A stretch of DNA of 64,000 bases, taken from the NCBI RefSeq assembly GCF_014202695.1, contig NZ_JACHHH010000002.1, positions 248,001 through 312,000 on the forward strand, given 5' to 3'. The notes under the pieces were generated by a model. The model searched no databases and was not told the origin of the DNA. It saw only the letters and a list, made by a program, of their open reading frames with translations. The translations under genes were made by a program, and so were the position numbers. The DNA comes from Oribacterium sinus. GTDB lineage: Bacteria; Bacillota; Clostridia; Lachnospirales; Lachnospiraceae. How positions within the stretch are numbered: position 1 is the stretch's first letter; every line of letters starts with the position of its first letter. Of this stretch, positions 52,199-61,431 are shown one piece after another.

Positions 52199-53884
52199 AT
52201 GTCTTATAAGGATATGAAGTTGCGTAGTAAGTTTATTTTTACACTGGTTCTCATGACGATTATGGTTACCCTCTTAATCGGCTTGGCACAATTTTCATTT
52301 TTGAAAATGAGTGACATGATGGTGAATGACTTTGTGCAGATTGAGTATGACAACATGAAGTCTCAGATGAGTATGCGAAAGGATATCCAGAGTATCAATA
52401 AGCGTTTACTCTTAGCCATGTATGATACTGCCAACAATCCGGTAAAGGAGCAGAGAGAGGATTTTGGCAGTCGTTTTAAGGATATGCGGGATAAGCTTTC
52501 CAAACTGGAAAATACTCTGGAGGATAAGACTTTATTAGAGAACCTTTCCACTGCAATGGATGCTTTGGAGAAGGACAGTTATGCTCTTCTGGATATGCTG
52601 GATAAAGGAGACACGGCAGGAGCGATTGCTTCCTATCAACAGGGCTTCAATACGGTTACCTCCGAGAACTTTGTATCCGCCCTTTCTGCAGTAGGAAAGC
52701 TTTCTGATGAGCATTCTGAAGCGAAGATCCAGGAGGCCAAGGATATGCGGGTGAAAGAAAGCTTGCTTTTGGGCGTGGTCTTTGTCATCGTGATTCTTCT
52801 TTGTGTCTTTGCCTTCCTGAAGCTGCAAAGAGATATTACCGGAAGAATCGGTACGGTTTCCAAGGCAATTAAAAGGATGCGCAGCGGTCACTTAAATATT
52901 GCTTTTAATAAGAAGTATATCGGAAGTGACGAGCTGGGAGAGATGGTGGACGACTTCTCTGCTCTGTCCGGGGAATTGAAGAAGATTATTACCGACATTT
53001 GTGCGGTATTATCCGAGATGAGCAAAGGAAACTTTGCGGTACAGTCCATGGATGAAAATATGTATGTGGCGGATTATGCCAGCATTTTGCAGTCCTATCG
53101 GGAAATCAACCAGAACTTGAAGAATGTTTTCGGCTCCATCAATCAGGTGGCGGCGGATGTAGAGTCCGGTTCCGAGCAGATTGCCAACGGTTCCGTGGCC
53201 CTTTCTCAGGGTGCTACAGAGCAGGCATCCACTTTGGAGGAGTTAAGCGCCAGCATCTATGCTCTTTCCACAAGAATCAGTGCCCAGGCACAGAAGGCGG
53301 GCAATGTAGAAAGTTATTTCGGAGAGGTTTCCGAGAAGATTTCCGATGAAAATCAGCAGATGGGCGAGATGCTCTTGGCTATGGAGGAAATCGAGGATAA
53401 GTCCAATCAGGTAGAGCGTATCATCAAGGCCATTGATGACATTGCTTTCCAGACCAATATTTTGGCATTAAATGCAGCAATCGAGGCAGCCAGAGCCGGT
53501 GTTTACGGTAAGGGCTTTGCCGTGGTAGCGGATGAGGTCAGAAACCTGGCAGGAAAGTCCGCAGATGCAGCGGCAGAGACCTCCGTTCTGATTGAGAGCA
53601 CCATCAATGCGGTGAAGAAGGGTGTGAATATCGTGGACCACGCCGCAAAGACATTGGGAGACGTTATGGACGGCTCTGAGAAGAGTAAGGAAATGGTAAG
53701 CGAAATTGCCGGTTCCATGGTAACGGATGCGAAATCTATTTCTGAAGTAAGTAAGGGATTGGAAGAGGTTTCCAAGGTAGTACAGCAAAACAGTGCCACC
53801 TCCGAGGAAAGCTCCGCTTCCAGTCAGGATCTGAATGAGAATGCGGCTTCACTGAAGGAGATGATTTCTCGCATTCAGGTTTAA
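52199..53884 (+). CDS. Methyl-accepting chemotaxis protein
   Basis: 561 aa: N-terminal TM (~14-31), helical-bundle sensor domain of 4HB_MCP kind (~32-185), TM2 (~186-206), HAMP (~208-262), and a cytoplasmic signalling domain ending near 561. Hairpin tip region AFQTNILALNAAIEAARAG is the conserved CheW/CheA contact. No C-terminal pentapeptide for CheR/CheB tethering. Ligand unknown. ATG follows GGGAGAAGT. Confidence 0.95.
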   Translation: MSYKDMKLRSKFIFTLVLMTIMVTLLIGLAQFSFLKMSDMMVNDFVQIEYDNMKSQMSMRKDIQSINKRLLLAMYDTANNPVKEQREDFGSRFKDMRDKLSKLENTLEDKTLLENLSTAMDALEKDSYALLDMLDKGDTAGAIASYQQGFNTVTSENFVSALSAVGKLSDEHSEAKIQEAKDMRVKESLLLGVVFVIVILLCVFAFLKLQRDITGRIGTVSKAIKRMRSGHLNIAFNKKYIGSDELGEMVDDFSALSGELKKIITDICAVLSEMSKGNFAVQSMDENMYVADYASILQSYREINQNLKNVFGSINQVAADVESGSEQIANGSVALSQGATEQASTLEELSASIYALSTRISAQAQKAGNVESYFGEVSEKISDENQQMGEMLLAMEEIEDKSNQVERIIKAIDDIAFQTNILALNAAIEAARAGVYGKGFAVVADEVRNLAGKSADAAAETSVLIESTINAVKKGVNIVDHAAKTLGDVMDGSEKSKEMVSEIAGSMVTDAKSISEVSKGLEEVSKVVQQNSATSEESSASSQDLNENAASLKEMISRIQV

Positions 53885-53960
53885 AAGAAATAGTTAATTA
53901 TGTAGAAATAAAAAGATATCTTCTATATAATAGTGGTATTGTTATAAAAATATACAGGCA

Positions 53961-54016
53961 AACTCCTCTTGGAAAAGAAGGGGAGCTTCCTCTTGGAAAA
54001 GAAGAGGAGTGTTTTT
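53961..54016 (+). terminator. Hairpin after the chemoreceptor gene
   Basis: ACTCCTCTT ... AAGAGGAGT with T-rich tail; the loop repeats CTCTTGGAAAAGAAG, suggesting duplication. Confidence 0.65.
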
Positions 54017-54154
54017 AAGGCTTTGAAAAAATAAGGAAAAGAAAAGCCTTTGGAGTTATCGAACGGAAAGAACAGGGGAAAAGGAGGAATAGCCTTATTT
54101 TCCCTTGCTCTATTGGGAAAGGAGTGCATATGGAAAAAAGAATGGCAAAAAAAG

Positions 54155-54199
54155 AATAGACAAATTTTCCCTGCTTTTTTGGGGGAGAATTTGTCTATT
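54155..54199. terminator. Strong bidirectional hairpin in the gap before fliE
   Basis: AATAGACAAATTTTCCC / GGGGGAGAATTTGTCTATT with A-rich 5' and T-rich 3' flanks. The 630-base gap 53885-54517 contains this, the preceding hairpin and a REP-like palindrome, but no credible gene. Confidence 0.7.
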
Positions 54200-54391
54200 T
54201 TCATGAGTAAAAATGTAAAGGGCAAGCAGCTTTTTTATAAATTAAGTTTTTCCTTCCTTTTCATAAGAAAATGCGAAGATTTTCAGGGAAAAAAGGGAAA
54301 AACAGAGGCTTGTCATTACGGAAACAGTTTGTTATAGTACCATGGATTTAATATTAAAAAAATCGTAAATTCAGTTCTTATGCTTATTCAT

Positions 54392-54427
54392 AACGAGTAT
54401 CGCTCGCAAAGCGTGCGATATCTCGTT
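54392..54427. repeat. REP-like palindrome, copy before fliE
   Basis: AACGAGTATCGCTCGC-AAA-GCGTGCGATATCTCGTT, the best-paired of the copies. Nearly identical to 20315-20350. Confidence 0.78.
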
Positions 54428-54517
54428 TATCCTTCTTGAGGAAAAATAAGATTTTCCGAAAGCCTCGGGAAGAGCTAAGAAGTGAATCCGCGTTTACTGT
54501 ATTTAGGAGGAAAAAGG

Positions 54518-54835
54518 ATGAACGTTTCAGATTTCATCAGTCCCTTATCATCTTGGAAGATTGGAAGTGTAGGGAGCATTGACCAGGGAACTCAGGCAGG
54601 AGGAACAGAAGGCGCAAGACTTTTTAAGGATGTGTTTCGTTCCGCCATTGACAATGTAAAGACCAGCCAGCTGGATGTGGAAAACAAACAGTATCTCCTG
54701 GCTACAGGACAATTATCCGATGCCCACAGCTTACCCATTGCGGAGGCGAAGGCGCAAATCAGCTTAGATTTATTGGTATCACTCAGAAACAAGGCGTTGG
54801 AAGGCTATAATGAATTGATGAAAATCAATTTATAA
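54518..54835 (+). CDS. fliE: Flagellar hook-basal body protein FliE
   Basis: 105 aa. Rod/MS-ring junction protein. Hallmarks: LFKDVFRSAIDNVKTSQLDVENKQYLLATG, then NKALEGYNELMKI at the C-terminus. ATG at 54518 follows AGGAGGAAAAAGG. The genes usually before fliE, flgB and flgC, are not in the preceding bases. Confidence 0.92.
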   Translation: MNVSDFISPLSSWKIGSVGSIDQGTQAGGTEGARLFKDVFRSAIDNVKTSQLDVENKQYLLATGQLSDAHSLPIAEAKAQISLDLLVSLRNKALEGYNELMKINL

Positions 54836-54860
54836 GGATCAGGAATAGGAGAGTTTGCAG

Positions 54861-56534
54861 GTGCAAAAGCTCAAGGAAATGTGGCAGAATCTGTCTGCTA
54901 AATCAAAAAAATTATTAGGCATCATTGCGGGAATTACCGTAGTGGTTATTGCCGTTGCCGTCTTCCTCTTGGCAAGAGGGCAGAAAACCGAATATCAGAC
55001 CCTGTTCTCTTCCTTAAGTCAGGGAGAGGCTCAGCAGATTGTTTCTCTTTTGCAGGAACAGAATGTCCCCTATCTCTATGACGGAAAGTCCGGAGCCTTA
55101 AAGGTGCCCTCCGAGTCTGTGGATACCTTAAGAGCACAGCTTTTGTCCAAGGGCTACCCGAAGTCGGGATTTGCTTACGACATGTATATCGGAAACTCCG
55201 GTCTTATGACCACCGAGTCCGATAAAAAACAATATACCCTGTATGATTTACAGGATCGTTTGGGGGCGACCATTCGTCTATTTGACGGGGTGCGGGACGC
55301 CAAGGTGACGATCGCCGAGGGTACGGACCAGACCTACGCTATTGAAGAGGACAATCCCGTACAGGCCAGTGCCAGTGTGGTGGTGACCATGGAGGAGGGA
55401 CAGAGTCTTTCCGAAAAGAATGCGGAAGCCATTAAAAACCTTATTGCAAGGTCGGTAAAGGGAATGAACTTTACCAATGTTTCCGTATTTGATGCGGGTA
55501 CCATGGAAGAGGTGGCAGCAGACGCAGGAGACAGTGCCAGCGGCTCCGGAACCAGTATGGCAAATCTGACCACCACGGTGGAAAACAATATTGCCAACAA
55601 TATTAAACGGGTTTTGGGAAAGATTTACGGAGGAGAAAACCTGGCGGTTTCCGTAAAGGGAACCCTGAATATGGCGAAGCTGATTCAGGAGAACACCCAG
55701 TACACCGTACCGGAAAAAACGGAAGCAACAGATAAAAGAGGCTTACTGAGCAATGAGGAGGTGGCCGGGGAAAATGCCGGAAACAGCGGAGAAAACGCTG
55801 CCGGTGTTGCCGGGGCGGATGCCAATGCGGACACCCCAAGATACACCACCCAAAACGGAACGGCTACGACTACGGATAATTATTCCAACTCCAGTGCTAC
55901 CAGAGAGTGGCTTTACAATGTGCTAAAGGAGCAAAAAGAAATTGCTCCCGGTGTTTTGGAGGATGCTTCCGTGGCGATTGTCATCAATACGGATGACAAC
56001 AGTATTCCGGAAAGCGATTTGATTAACCTGGTGGCGGATGCTGCGGGAATCAAGCGGGATGAGGCGGCGGATAAGATTACTATTCTTCGTTCTCTGAATA
56101 AGACCGCGGTACAACAGACTACAGAGGAGAAGAAGCCGGCAGAAGAGCCTAAGACTCTCCTGAACCAGTTCCCGTTGTGGGCACTGATCGGAGCGGCGGT
56201 ATCCGCATTCTTACTGATTTTGATTCTGTTGATTTTGATTCTTCGTGGAAGAAAGAAGAAGAAGCTGAAGAAGTTGGCACAGGAAGAAATGGAAAATGCA
56301 GCAGCACTCAGTATAGAGCAGCCTACGGATGAAATTACACCGGTAGAGGAAGTTGATGAAGATGAGCTGACTGCTGAGGGCAAGATGGCTCACGGCATGA
56401 AGCTGAAGAAGAGTATCGGCGAATTTACGGATCAGAACCCGCAGGTAGTGGCAAAGCTTATTCAAAGCTGGATGAGAGAAGAGGAGCAAAACCTTGGCAG
56501 AAAACAGCACAGATCAACAAGAAAAACAAGCTAA
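54861..56534 (+). CDS. fliF: Flagellar MS-ring protein FliF
   Basis: 557 aa, membrane base of the flagellar rotor. TM1 (~20-40), the YscJ/FliF ring domain (QTEYQTLFSSLSQGEAQQIVSLLQE, DRLGATIRLFDGVRDAKVTIA), a Gly/Ala-rich disordered loop (~300-330), C-terminal TM (~438-460) and cytoplasmic tail (MKLKKSIGEFTDQNPQVVAKLIQSWM) that docks FliG. GTG at 54861 is nine bases from AGGAG; a TTG at 54855 is closer. End overlaps fliG by 41 bases. Confidence 0.92.
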   Translation: MQKLKEMWQNLSAKSKKLLGIIAGITVVVIAVAVFLLARGQKTEYQTLFSSLSQGEAQQIVSLLQEQNVPYLYDGKSGALKVPSESVDTLRAQLLSKGYPKSGFAYDMYIGNSGLMTTESDKKQYTLYDLQDRLGATIRLFDGVRDAKVTIAEGTDQTYAIEEDNPVQASASVVVTMEEGQSLSEKNAEAIKNLIARSVKGMNFTNVSVFDAGTMEEVAADAGDSASGSGTSMANLTTTVENNIANNIKRVLGKIYGGENLAVSVKGTLNMAKLIQENTQYTVPEKTEATDKRGLLSNEEVAGENAGNSGENAAGVAGADANADTPRYTTQNGTATTTDNYSNSSATREWLYNVLKEQKEIAPGVLEDASVAIVINTDDNSIPESDLINLVADAAGIKRDEAADKITILRSLNKTAVQQTTEEKKPAEEPKTLLNQFPLWALIGAAVSAFLLILILLILILRGRKKKKLKKLAQEEMENAAALSIEQPTDEITPVEEVDEDELTAEGKMAHGMKLKKSIGEFTDQNPQVVAKLIQSWMREEEQNLGRKQHRSTRKTS

Positions 56535-57567
56535 CCCCATCGATGAAAATCAGGACTTTGTCCCAAAGCTTACAGGAAAACAAAAAGCTGCCCTTGTGGT
56601 GGTGTCCCTGGGCTCCGATCGTGCCTCCCAGATCTACAAGTATTTGGGGGAGCATGATATCGAGGAGTTAACCTTTGAGGTGGCAAAAATGGGAAAAACC
56701 ACCAACTCTATGGTGGAGACAACCTTGGATCAGTTCTACCGTCTTTGTCTTACCCATAAGATGATGACAGACGGCGGAATGGACTATGCCAAGGCGGTTT
56801 TGGAAAAGGCCTTCGGAGAATCCGCGGCCAAATCCCTTTTGGACAGAGTTTCCCAGACCTTGGCTTCCAAGCCCTTTAACTTCTTTGCAAAGGGAGATCC
56901 CAAGGCATTGTTATCCCTGCTTCAAAACGAGCGTCCTCAGGTTATCGCCCTGATTCTTTCCTATATGGAGTCTGAGCAGGCAGCCCAGATTTTGGAGAAC
57001 CTGCAGGAGGCAAAGCGCATTCCTACGGTTATGGCTATGGCAAAGATGGACAGAGTTTCCCCGGAAGCCATTTCCATCGTGGAAGAAGAGATGAAGCGGA
57101 AGTTCGATACCATTATCACCAGTGAAGACAACATGAATCTGGGTGGTATTGACTTCGTAGCGGATGTGATGAACCACATTGACAGAAGTAACGAAAAGAA
57201 GATTTTCGACGAGTTGGATGTTACCGACCCGGATCTTTCCGCAGATATTAAGGATAAGATGTTCGTCTTCGAGGATATCCTCACCATGGACGACCGTTCT
57301 GTACAGAGATTTATCCGAGATTGTGACTCCAAGGATGTGGTATTCGCCTTGAAGACCGCAAATGAAGAGATGAAGCAGATCTTCTTCAACAACATGTCCA
57401 AGCGTATGGCGGAAACTGTTAAGAGTGATATGGAGAACTCCAGAAATGTCCGCTTGAAGGATGTGGAAGAGGCACAGCAGCGTATTGTTAACCTGATTCG
57501 TCTTTTAGAGGATAAGGGAGAGGTAATCATTAATAAGGGAGGCGATGAAGACAATGTTCTCGTCTAA
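56494..57567 (+). CDS. fliG: Flagellar motor switch protein FliG
   Basis: 357 aa; torque-generating rotor protein. N-terminal FliF-binding (KQKAALVVVSLGSDRASQIYKYL), middle and C-terminal domains; DDRSVQRFIRDCDSKDVVFALKTAN and NMSKRMAETVKSDMEN carry the charged helix facing MotA. TTG start at 56494 after AGAGGAGCAAAACC, inside the fliF end. Overlaps fliH by 23 bases. Confidence 0.93.
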   Translation: MAENSTDQQEKQANPIDENQDFVPKLTGKQKAALVVVSLGSDRASQIYKYLGEHDIEELTFEVAKMGKTTNSMVETTLDQFYRLCLTHKMMTDGGMDYAKAVLEKAFGESAAKSLLDRVSQTLASKPFNFFAKGDPKALLSLLQNERPQVIALILSYMESEQAAQILENLQEAKRIPTVMAMAKMDRVSPEAISIVEEEMKRKFDTIITSEDNMNLGGIDFVADVMNHIDRSNEKKIFDELDVTDPDLSADIKDKMFVFEDILTMDDRSVQRFIRDCDSKDVVFALKTANEEMKQIFFNNMSKRMAETVKSDMENSRNVRLKDVEEAQQRIVNLIRLLEDKGEVIINKGGDEDNVLV

Positions 57568-58369
57568 AAAAGTGATTCGCTCGGCTAGCAATAGCCAGCT
57601 TTCCTCCTTTTTAGAGACCTTGGAAGAGCCGGAAGAAATTCAAGAGGAGGAGATGGAAGAATTTGCTTCCTCCGAAGATAAAGAAGAGGAGGAAGAGCCG
57701 GTAGATGCTCTTCCTCTTCCGGAAACAAAGGCAGAGGACCCCTACCATGAGACCTTGCTGCATTTGGCTTTGGAAAAAGCCCAGAGAATTATGGATGCGG
57801 CGGAAAAGGAAGCTAAGCTTTTAAAGGAAAAGGCGGAGGAAGAGGGCTATCAGGCCGGTTTTCAAAAGGGCTTAGAGGCAGGAAAGGCGGAGGCCGAGGA
57901 GAAGGTAATGGAAGAGCATGCGGAGGAAATGGAAAATTTCCGTATGGACATGAACCGGTGCCTTCGTATGGTAGAGGATGCGAAAACGGAGCGCCTTTAC
58001 CGTTATATGGATGAATTAAAGGATGTGGCTATTGCGGTGGCGGAAAAGGTTATTTTGGTAAGCCTCCGTTCCTCCGGAGAAGTTATTCGAAGAATGATTT
58101 TAAAAGAGGCGGAGCGTATCAAGAAGACTGCATGGCTAAAAATACATATTGACCGTCTGGATTATGAAATGCTGGTGGAGACTGACGGAGATGTGGCCAA
58201 TGAATTAAGCCAGATTTCCGACAACATCAAGTTTGTGATTGTGGAGAAGGAGGAACCGGGAAAACTGATTCTGGAAACTCCGGATGAGATTGTGGATGCC
58301 AGCATCGACACCCAGATGGAAAATTTAAGGGAGAGATTGGGACGATTGGATGCCCAAGAGAGTGAGTAA
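57545..58369 (+). CDS. fliH: Flagellar export regulator FliH
   Basis: 274 aa; binds FliI and regulates its ATPase. Long acidic N-terminus (~15-60), coiled-coil (KEAKLLKEKAEEEGYQAGFQKGLEAGKAEAEEKV, with a GxxxG-like run) and C-terminal FliH domain. ATG follows AAGGGAGGCG. Confidence 0.88.
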   Translation: MKTMFSSKKVIRSASNSQLSSFLETLEEPEEIQEEEMEEFASSEDKEEEEEPVDALPLPETKAEDPYHETLLHLALEKAQRIMDAAEKEAKLLKEKAEEEGYQAGFQKGLEAGKAEAEEKVMEEHAEEMENFRMDMNRCLRMVEDAKTERLYRYMDELKDVAIAVAEKVILVSLRSSGEVIRRMILKEAERIKKTAWLKIHIDRLDYEMLVETDGDVANELSQISDNIKFVIVEKEEPGKLILETPDEIVDASIDTQMENLRERLGRLDAQESE

Positions 58370-58372
58370 GGG

Positions 58373-59683
58373 ATGTATGAAAATATTCTTTCCACGATTA
58401 AGAAGATGGATACTGTGGAGAATATCGGAAAAATCGAGAATATCGTAGGAATGTCTATGGAAGCCTCCGGTACCGGAAAGTCCAGTATCGGAGATATTTG
58501 CATGATTTATAGTGATGAGACGGAAAGCCAGGTGGCCGCGGAAGTCGTGGGCTTCAAGGGAGACCGGGTACAGCTTATGACCTATAAGACCTCTGTGGGC
58601 ATCACATCAGGCGCCTTTGTACGGAATACAAGAAGGCGCCTTCGTGTTCCTGTGGGGGATTTTTTGAAGGGCAGAATCATTGATGCCCAGGGAAATCCCA
58701 TGGATGGGGGGGAACCCTTTCCGGAGAGCGATTTCTATACCGTGAACAATTCCTATATGAACCCTTTGGATAGACCGCCTATTCGAGAGAGACTGCACTT
58801 CGGAATTAAGGCCATTGACGGCTTAAACACCGTAGGTAAGGGACAGCGTATCGGCATCTTCGCCGGATCCGGAGTAGGTAAGTCCACTCTGATGGGCATG
58901 ATTGCCAGAAATGTTAAGACAGATATAAACGTCATCGCCCTTGTGGGAGAGCGTGGACGAGAAATTTTGGAATTCGTGGAAAAGGACATGGGAGAAGAGG
59001 GAATGAAGCGTACCGTACTGGTGGTGGCAACCTCCGACCAGCCTGCCATGCTTCGTTTAAAAGCCCCACTTGTGGCCACAACCATTGCGGAATATTTCCG
59101 GGACAGGGGCATGGATGTGCTTTTAATGATGGACTCCTTAACCCGTTTTGCCATGGCCCAAAGAGAAATCGGTCTGGCCACCGGAGAACCTCCTATCGCA
59201 AGAGGCTATACTCCCTCGATTTATGCGGAGTTCCCCCGTTTACTGGAGCGGGCGGGCGCCTTTAAGAAGGGCTCCATCACCGGCGTTTATACCGTGCTGG
59301 TGGAAGGAGACGACACCAACGAGCCCATTGCGGATACGGTCCGCGGTATCCTGGACGGACATATTGTGCTGTCCCGTGCACTGGCTGCGGAAAACCATTA
59401 TCCTGCTATCGACATCGGTATGAGCATCTCCCGATTGATGGCGGAGCTGGTATCCCAGGAGCACAAAAAATATGCCAGTAGAATGAGAAATACTCTGGGA
59501 CTTTACCAAAAAAATGCGGATCTTATCGCTATCGGTGCTTATAAAAAGGGCACGGATCCCAAGCTGGATGAGGCTGTAGATAAGTACCCCGCCATCAATG
59601 ATTTCTTGATGCAGGGAACAGGAGAAGCATTTTCTTACGAAGATACGGTTATGCAAATGAAGGAAATTACCGATATTGGATAA
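58373..59683 (+). CDS. fliI: Flagellum-specific ATPase FliI
   Basis: 436 aa; powers type III export of flagellar proteins. Walker A GIFAGSGVGKSTLMG (~160-174), DVLLMMDSLTRFAMAQRE (Walker B, ~246), GEPPIARGYTPSIYAEFPRLLERAG. F1-ATPase beta-like. ATG lies four bases after the fliH stop. Confidence 0.95.
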   Translation: MYENILSTIKKMDTVENIGKIENIVGMSMEASGTGKSSIGDICMIYSDETESQVAAEVVGFKGDRVQLMTYKTSVGITSGAFVRNTRRRLRVPVGDFLKGRIIDAQGNPMDGGEPFPESDFYTVNNSYMNPLDRPPIRERLHFGIKAIDGLNTVGKGQRIGIFAGSGVGKSTLMGMIARNVKTDINVIALVGERGREILEFVEKDMGEEGMKRTVLVVATSDQPAMLRLKAPLVATTIAEYFRDRGMDVLLMMDSLTRFAMAQREIGLATGEPPIARGYTPSIYAEFPRLLERAGAFKKGSITGVYTVLVEGDDTNEPIADTVRGILDGHIVLSRALAAENHYPAIDIGMSISRLMAELVSQEHKKYASRMRNTLGLYQKNADLIAIGAYKKGTDPKLDEAVDKYPAINDFLMQGTGEAFSYEDTVMQMKEITDIG

Positions 59684-59722
59684 GGCAATTAAATTTTAAG
59701 ATGCAGAAAGGCGGGAACCAAA

Positions 59723-60160
59723 TTGAAAAAATTCAAGTACAGTTTGGAAACAGTCTATCAATTTAAGCTTCAAGTCTTAGACAAGGTGAAGGAAGAGTAT
59801 GCCATTAAGCAGCAGGAAGTTTTGAATCAGCAAAGTCTGATCAATCGCCTTCAGGAAGAGTTGTTTCACTACGAAGAGGAATTTGAGCGGGTGAAGCAGG
59901 AAGGTGCTTCCATTGAAACCATTATGATGTATGTCAATGGCATCGAGCGAATGGAAAAACGTATAGGGAAAGAGAAAGATGAGCTTATCCGACGTACCGT
60001 TATTGCCGAAGAAAAGAAGAGAGAGGTGATTAAGGCCAACGTAGACACCAATGCCTTCGAGAAACTTAAGGAGAAAAAGCTTGAGGAGTATCGTGTTCAA
60101 GGACAGAAGGCAGAGGAACAGTTTATCGAGGAATTCGTCTCTCACGCAATGAAGGCATAG
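59723..60160 (+). CDS. fliJ: Flagellar export chaperone FliJ
   Basis: 145 aa, two-helix coiled coil (FKYSLETVYQFKLQVLDKVKEEYA and KLKEKKLEEYRVQGQKAEEQF), the FliJ pattern. TTG start at 59723. Position between fliI and fliK agrees. Confidence 0.88.
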   Translation: MKKFKYSLETVYQFKLQVLDKVKEEYAIKQQEVLNQQSLINRLQEELFHYEEEFERVKQEGASIETIMMYVNGIERMEKRIGKEKDELIRRTVIAEEKKREVIKANVDTNAFEKLKEKKLEEYRVQGQKAEEQFIEEFVSHAMKA

Positions 60161-60174
60161 GTACAGGAGAGTAT

Positions 60175-61422
60175 ATGGCAGAGATGACAATTCAAAAAAG
60201 TCAAGCCTTTCCCGTTGGAAAAGACTTAAACAAGGGGAAGTCCTTGGAAGACAACAAAGCTTCCCTTGACTTTAATGCGTTTCTTCGCTCCTCCAAAGAG
60301 GATACAGTGAAGAATGAGGGAGACAGAAAGAACAAATCCCAAGAAAACAGTGAGAAAAAAACAGAACAGAACAGTATAGAAAAAGACCCGAAGGAAGCAA
60401 AGCTTCAAAAGGGAGAGAAGAAGACAGAAAAGAAAGAGACAAAGACCGAGGAGCAGGACAGCTTACAGGGAGAGAAGGCGGCAAGCCTGGTTTCCGAAAA
60501 GCAGCTTCTATTCCAAAAAGATCAGTTGATGGCAGACATCAAGATTGCGGTCGAGGAAGGTGCTGTTGATGCGGTTTCCGACCTTACGGCAGTAGCTGAA
60601 CCGGTATCCATTCCGCTTACAGAAGAAAGCGCGCTTGTTACCGTTCTTCCTGAAGTAAAGGAAGAGACTACGGCCTTAGCGGATAATGCTACAAAAAAGG
60701 ATTTTTCCGATTTCTTACAGGAAGATTCTAAGGACGCAAAAGACACTAAGACTGTAGAGCTCAAAGAAGGAGCTTCCCCGGTGGGGGACAAGTCCCTTGT
60801 GGAAGCGCCTAAGGAGGAAAATATCATTCCTTCTCAGCGTTTGGAAGAGAAGCTTTCTCAAAGAGTAGAAGAGAAGAAGTCCGGAAAAGAGGAAAAGCTC
60901 GACAAAGTGGATGGGCATGCCGGACAACAGATTTCCTTACCGGGAAGTCAGGAAAAGCTTTCAGAGTCGGTTAATGCACCGGTTCGGGAAGAAGCCGTGT
61001 TACATAGCTCTGAAGCGAAGCTTCCGGAGGATGTGGCGGAGTTCTTATCCAATAAGGCGGAACTTCAGCATGGCGAAATTAAGATTGAGTTAGAACCCAG
61101 AAATCTTGGACAAATTACCGTAAAAGTCAACTACAGCGGCGGCAAGGCAAACATTGTCATTACCGCGGAAAATCCCAAGACCTTGCATCTTTTACAGACC
61201 GGTGCTGAGGATATGGGAAGAATCCTGGAGCAAAAAACAGGAGAACTCACCAAGATTGTGGTACAGGAGGAGCAGCATGCTCCGAGTTTCCAGCAGCAGG
61301 GACAATCCAATTCCGAGAATAAAGAGGAAGCGGAGCGTCGGCAGAGGGAACAACAGGAACGGGCGCAGCAGGACAATGCAGAAGGCTTCCTGCAAAGAAT
61401 GCGTTTAGGACTAGCCCAATAA
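60175..61422 (+). CDS. fliK: Flagellar hook-length control protein FliK
   Basis: 415 aa: long disordered, Lys/Glu-rich N-terminus with ruler-like composition (~1-285), and a C-terminal domain (~285-375; EIKIELEPRNLGQITVKVNYSGGKANIVITAENPK, HLLQTGAEDMGRILEQ) that acts on FlhB. Tail is Gln/Arg-rich (EAERRQREQQERAQQD). Confidence 0.9.
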   Translation: MAEMTIQKSQAFPVGKDLNKGKSLEDNKASLDFNAFLRSSKEDTVKNEGDRKNKSQENSEKKTEQNSIEKDPKEAKLQKGEKKTEKKETKTEEQDSLQGEKAASLVSEKQLLFQKDQLMADIKIAVEEGAVDAVSDLTAVAEPVSIPLTEESALVTVLPEVKEETTALADNATKKDFSDFLQEDSKDAKDTKTVELKEGASPVGDKSLVEAPKEENIIPSQRLEEKLSQRVEEKKSGKEEKLDKVDGHAGQQISLPGSQEKLSESVNAPVREEAVLHSSEAKLPEDVAEFLSNKAELQHGEIKIELEPRNLGQITVKVNYSGGKANIVITAENPKTLHLLQTGAEDMGRILEQKTGELTKIVVQEEQHAPSFQQQGQSNSENKEEAERRQREQQERAQQDNAEGFLQRMRLGLAQ

Positions 61423-61431
61423 GGAGAAGAT

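Noticed and set aside
54050-54337. 95-codon frame in the gap before fliE
   Set aside because: No ATG with ribosome site, and it spans a strong hairpin; lysine/phenylalanine-rich composition looks like AT-rich noncoding DNA.
56961-57554. 197-codon minus-strand frame opposite fliG
   Set aside because: Shadow frame rich in Ser/Ile from complementing fliG codons; fliG is clear.
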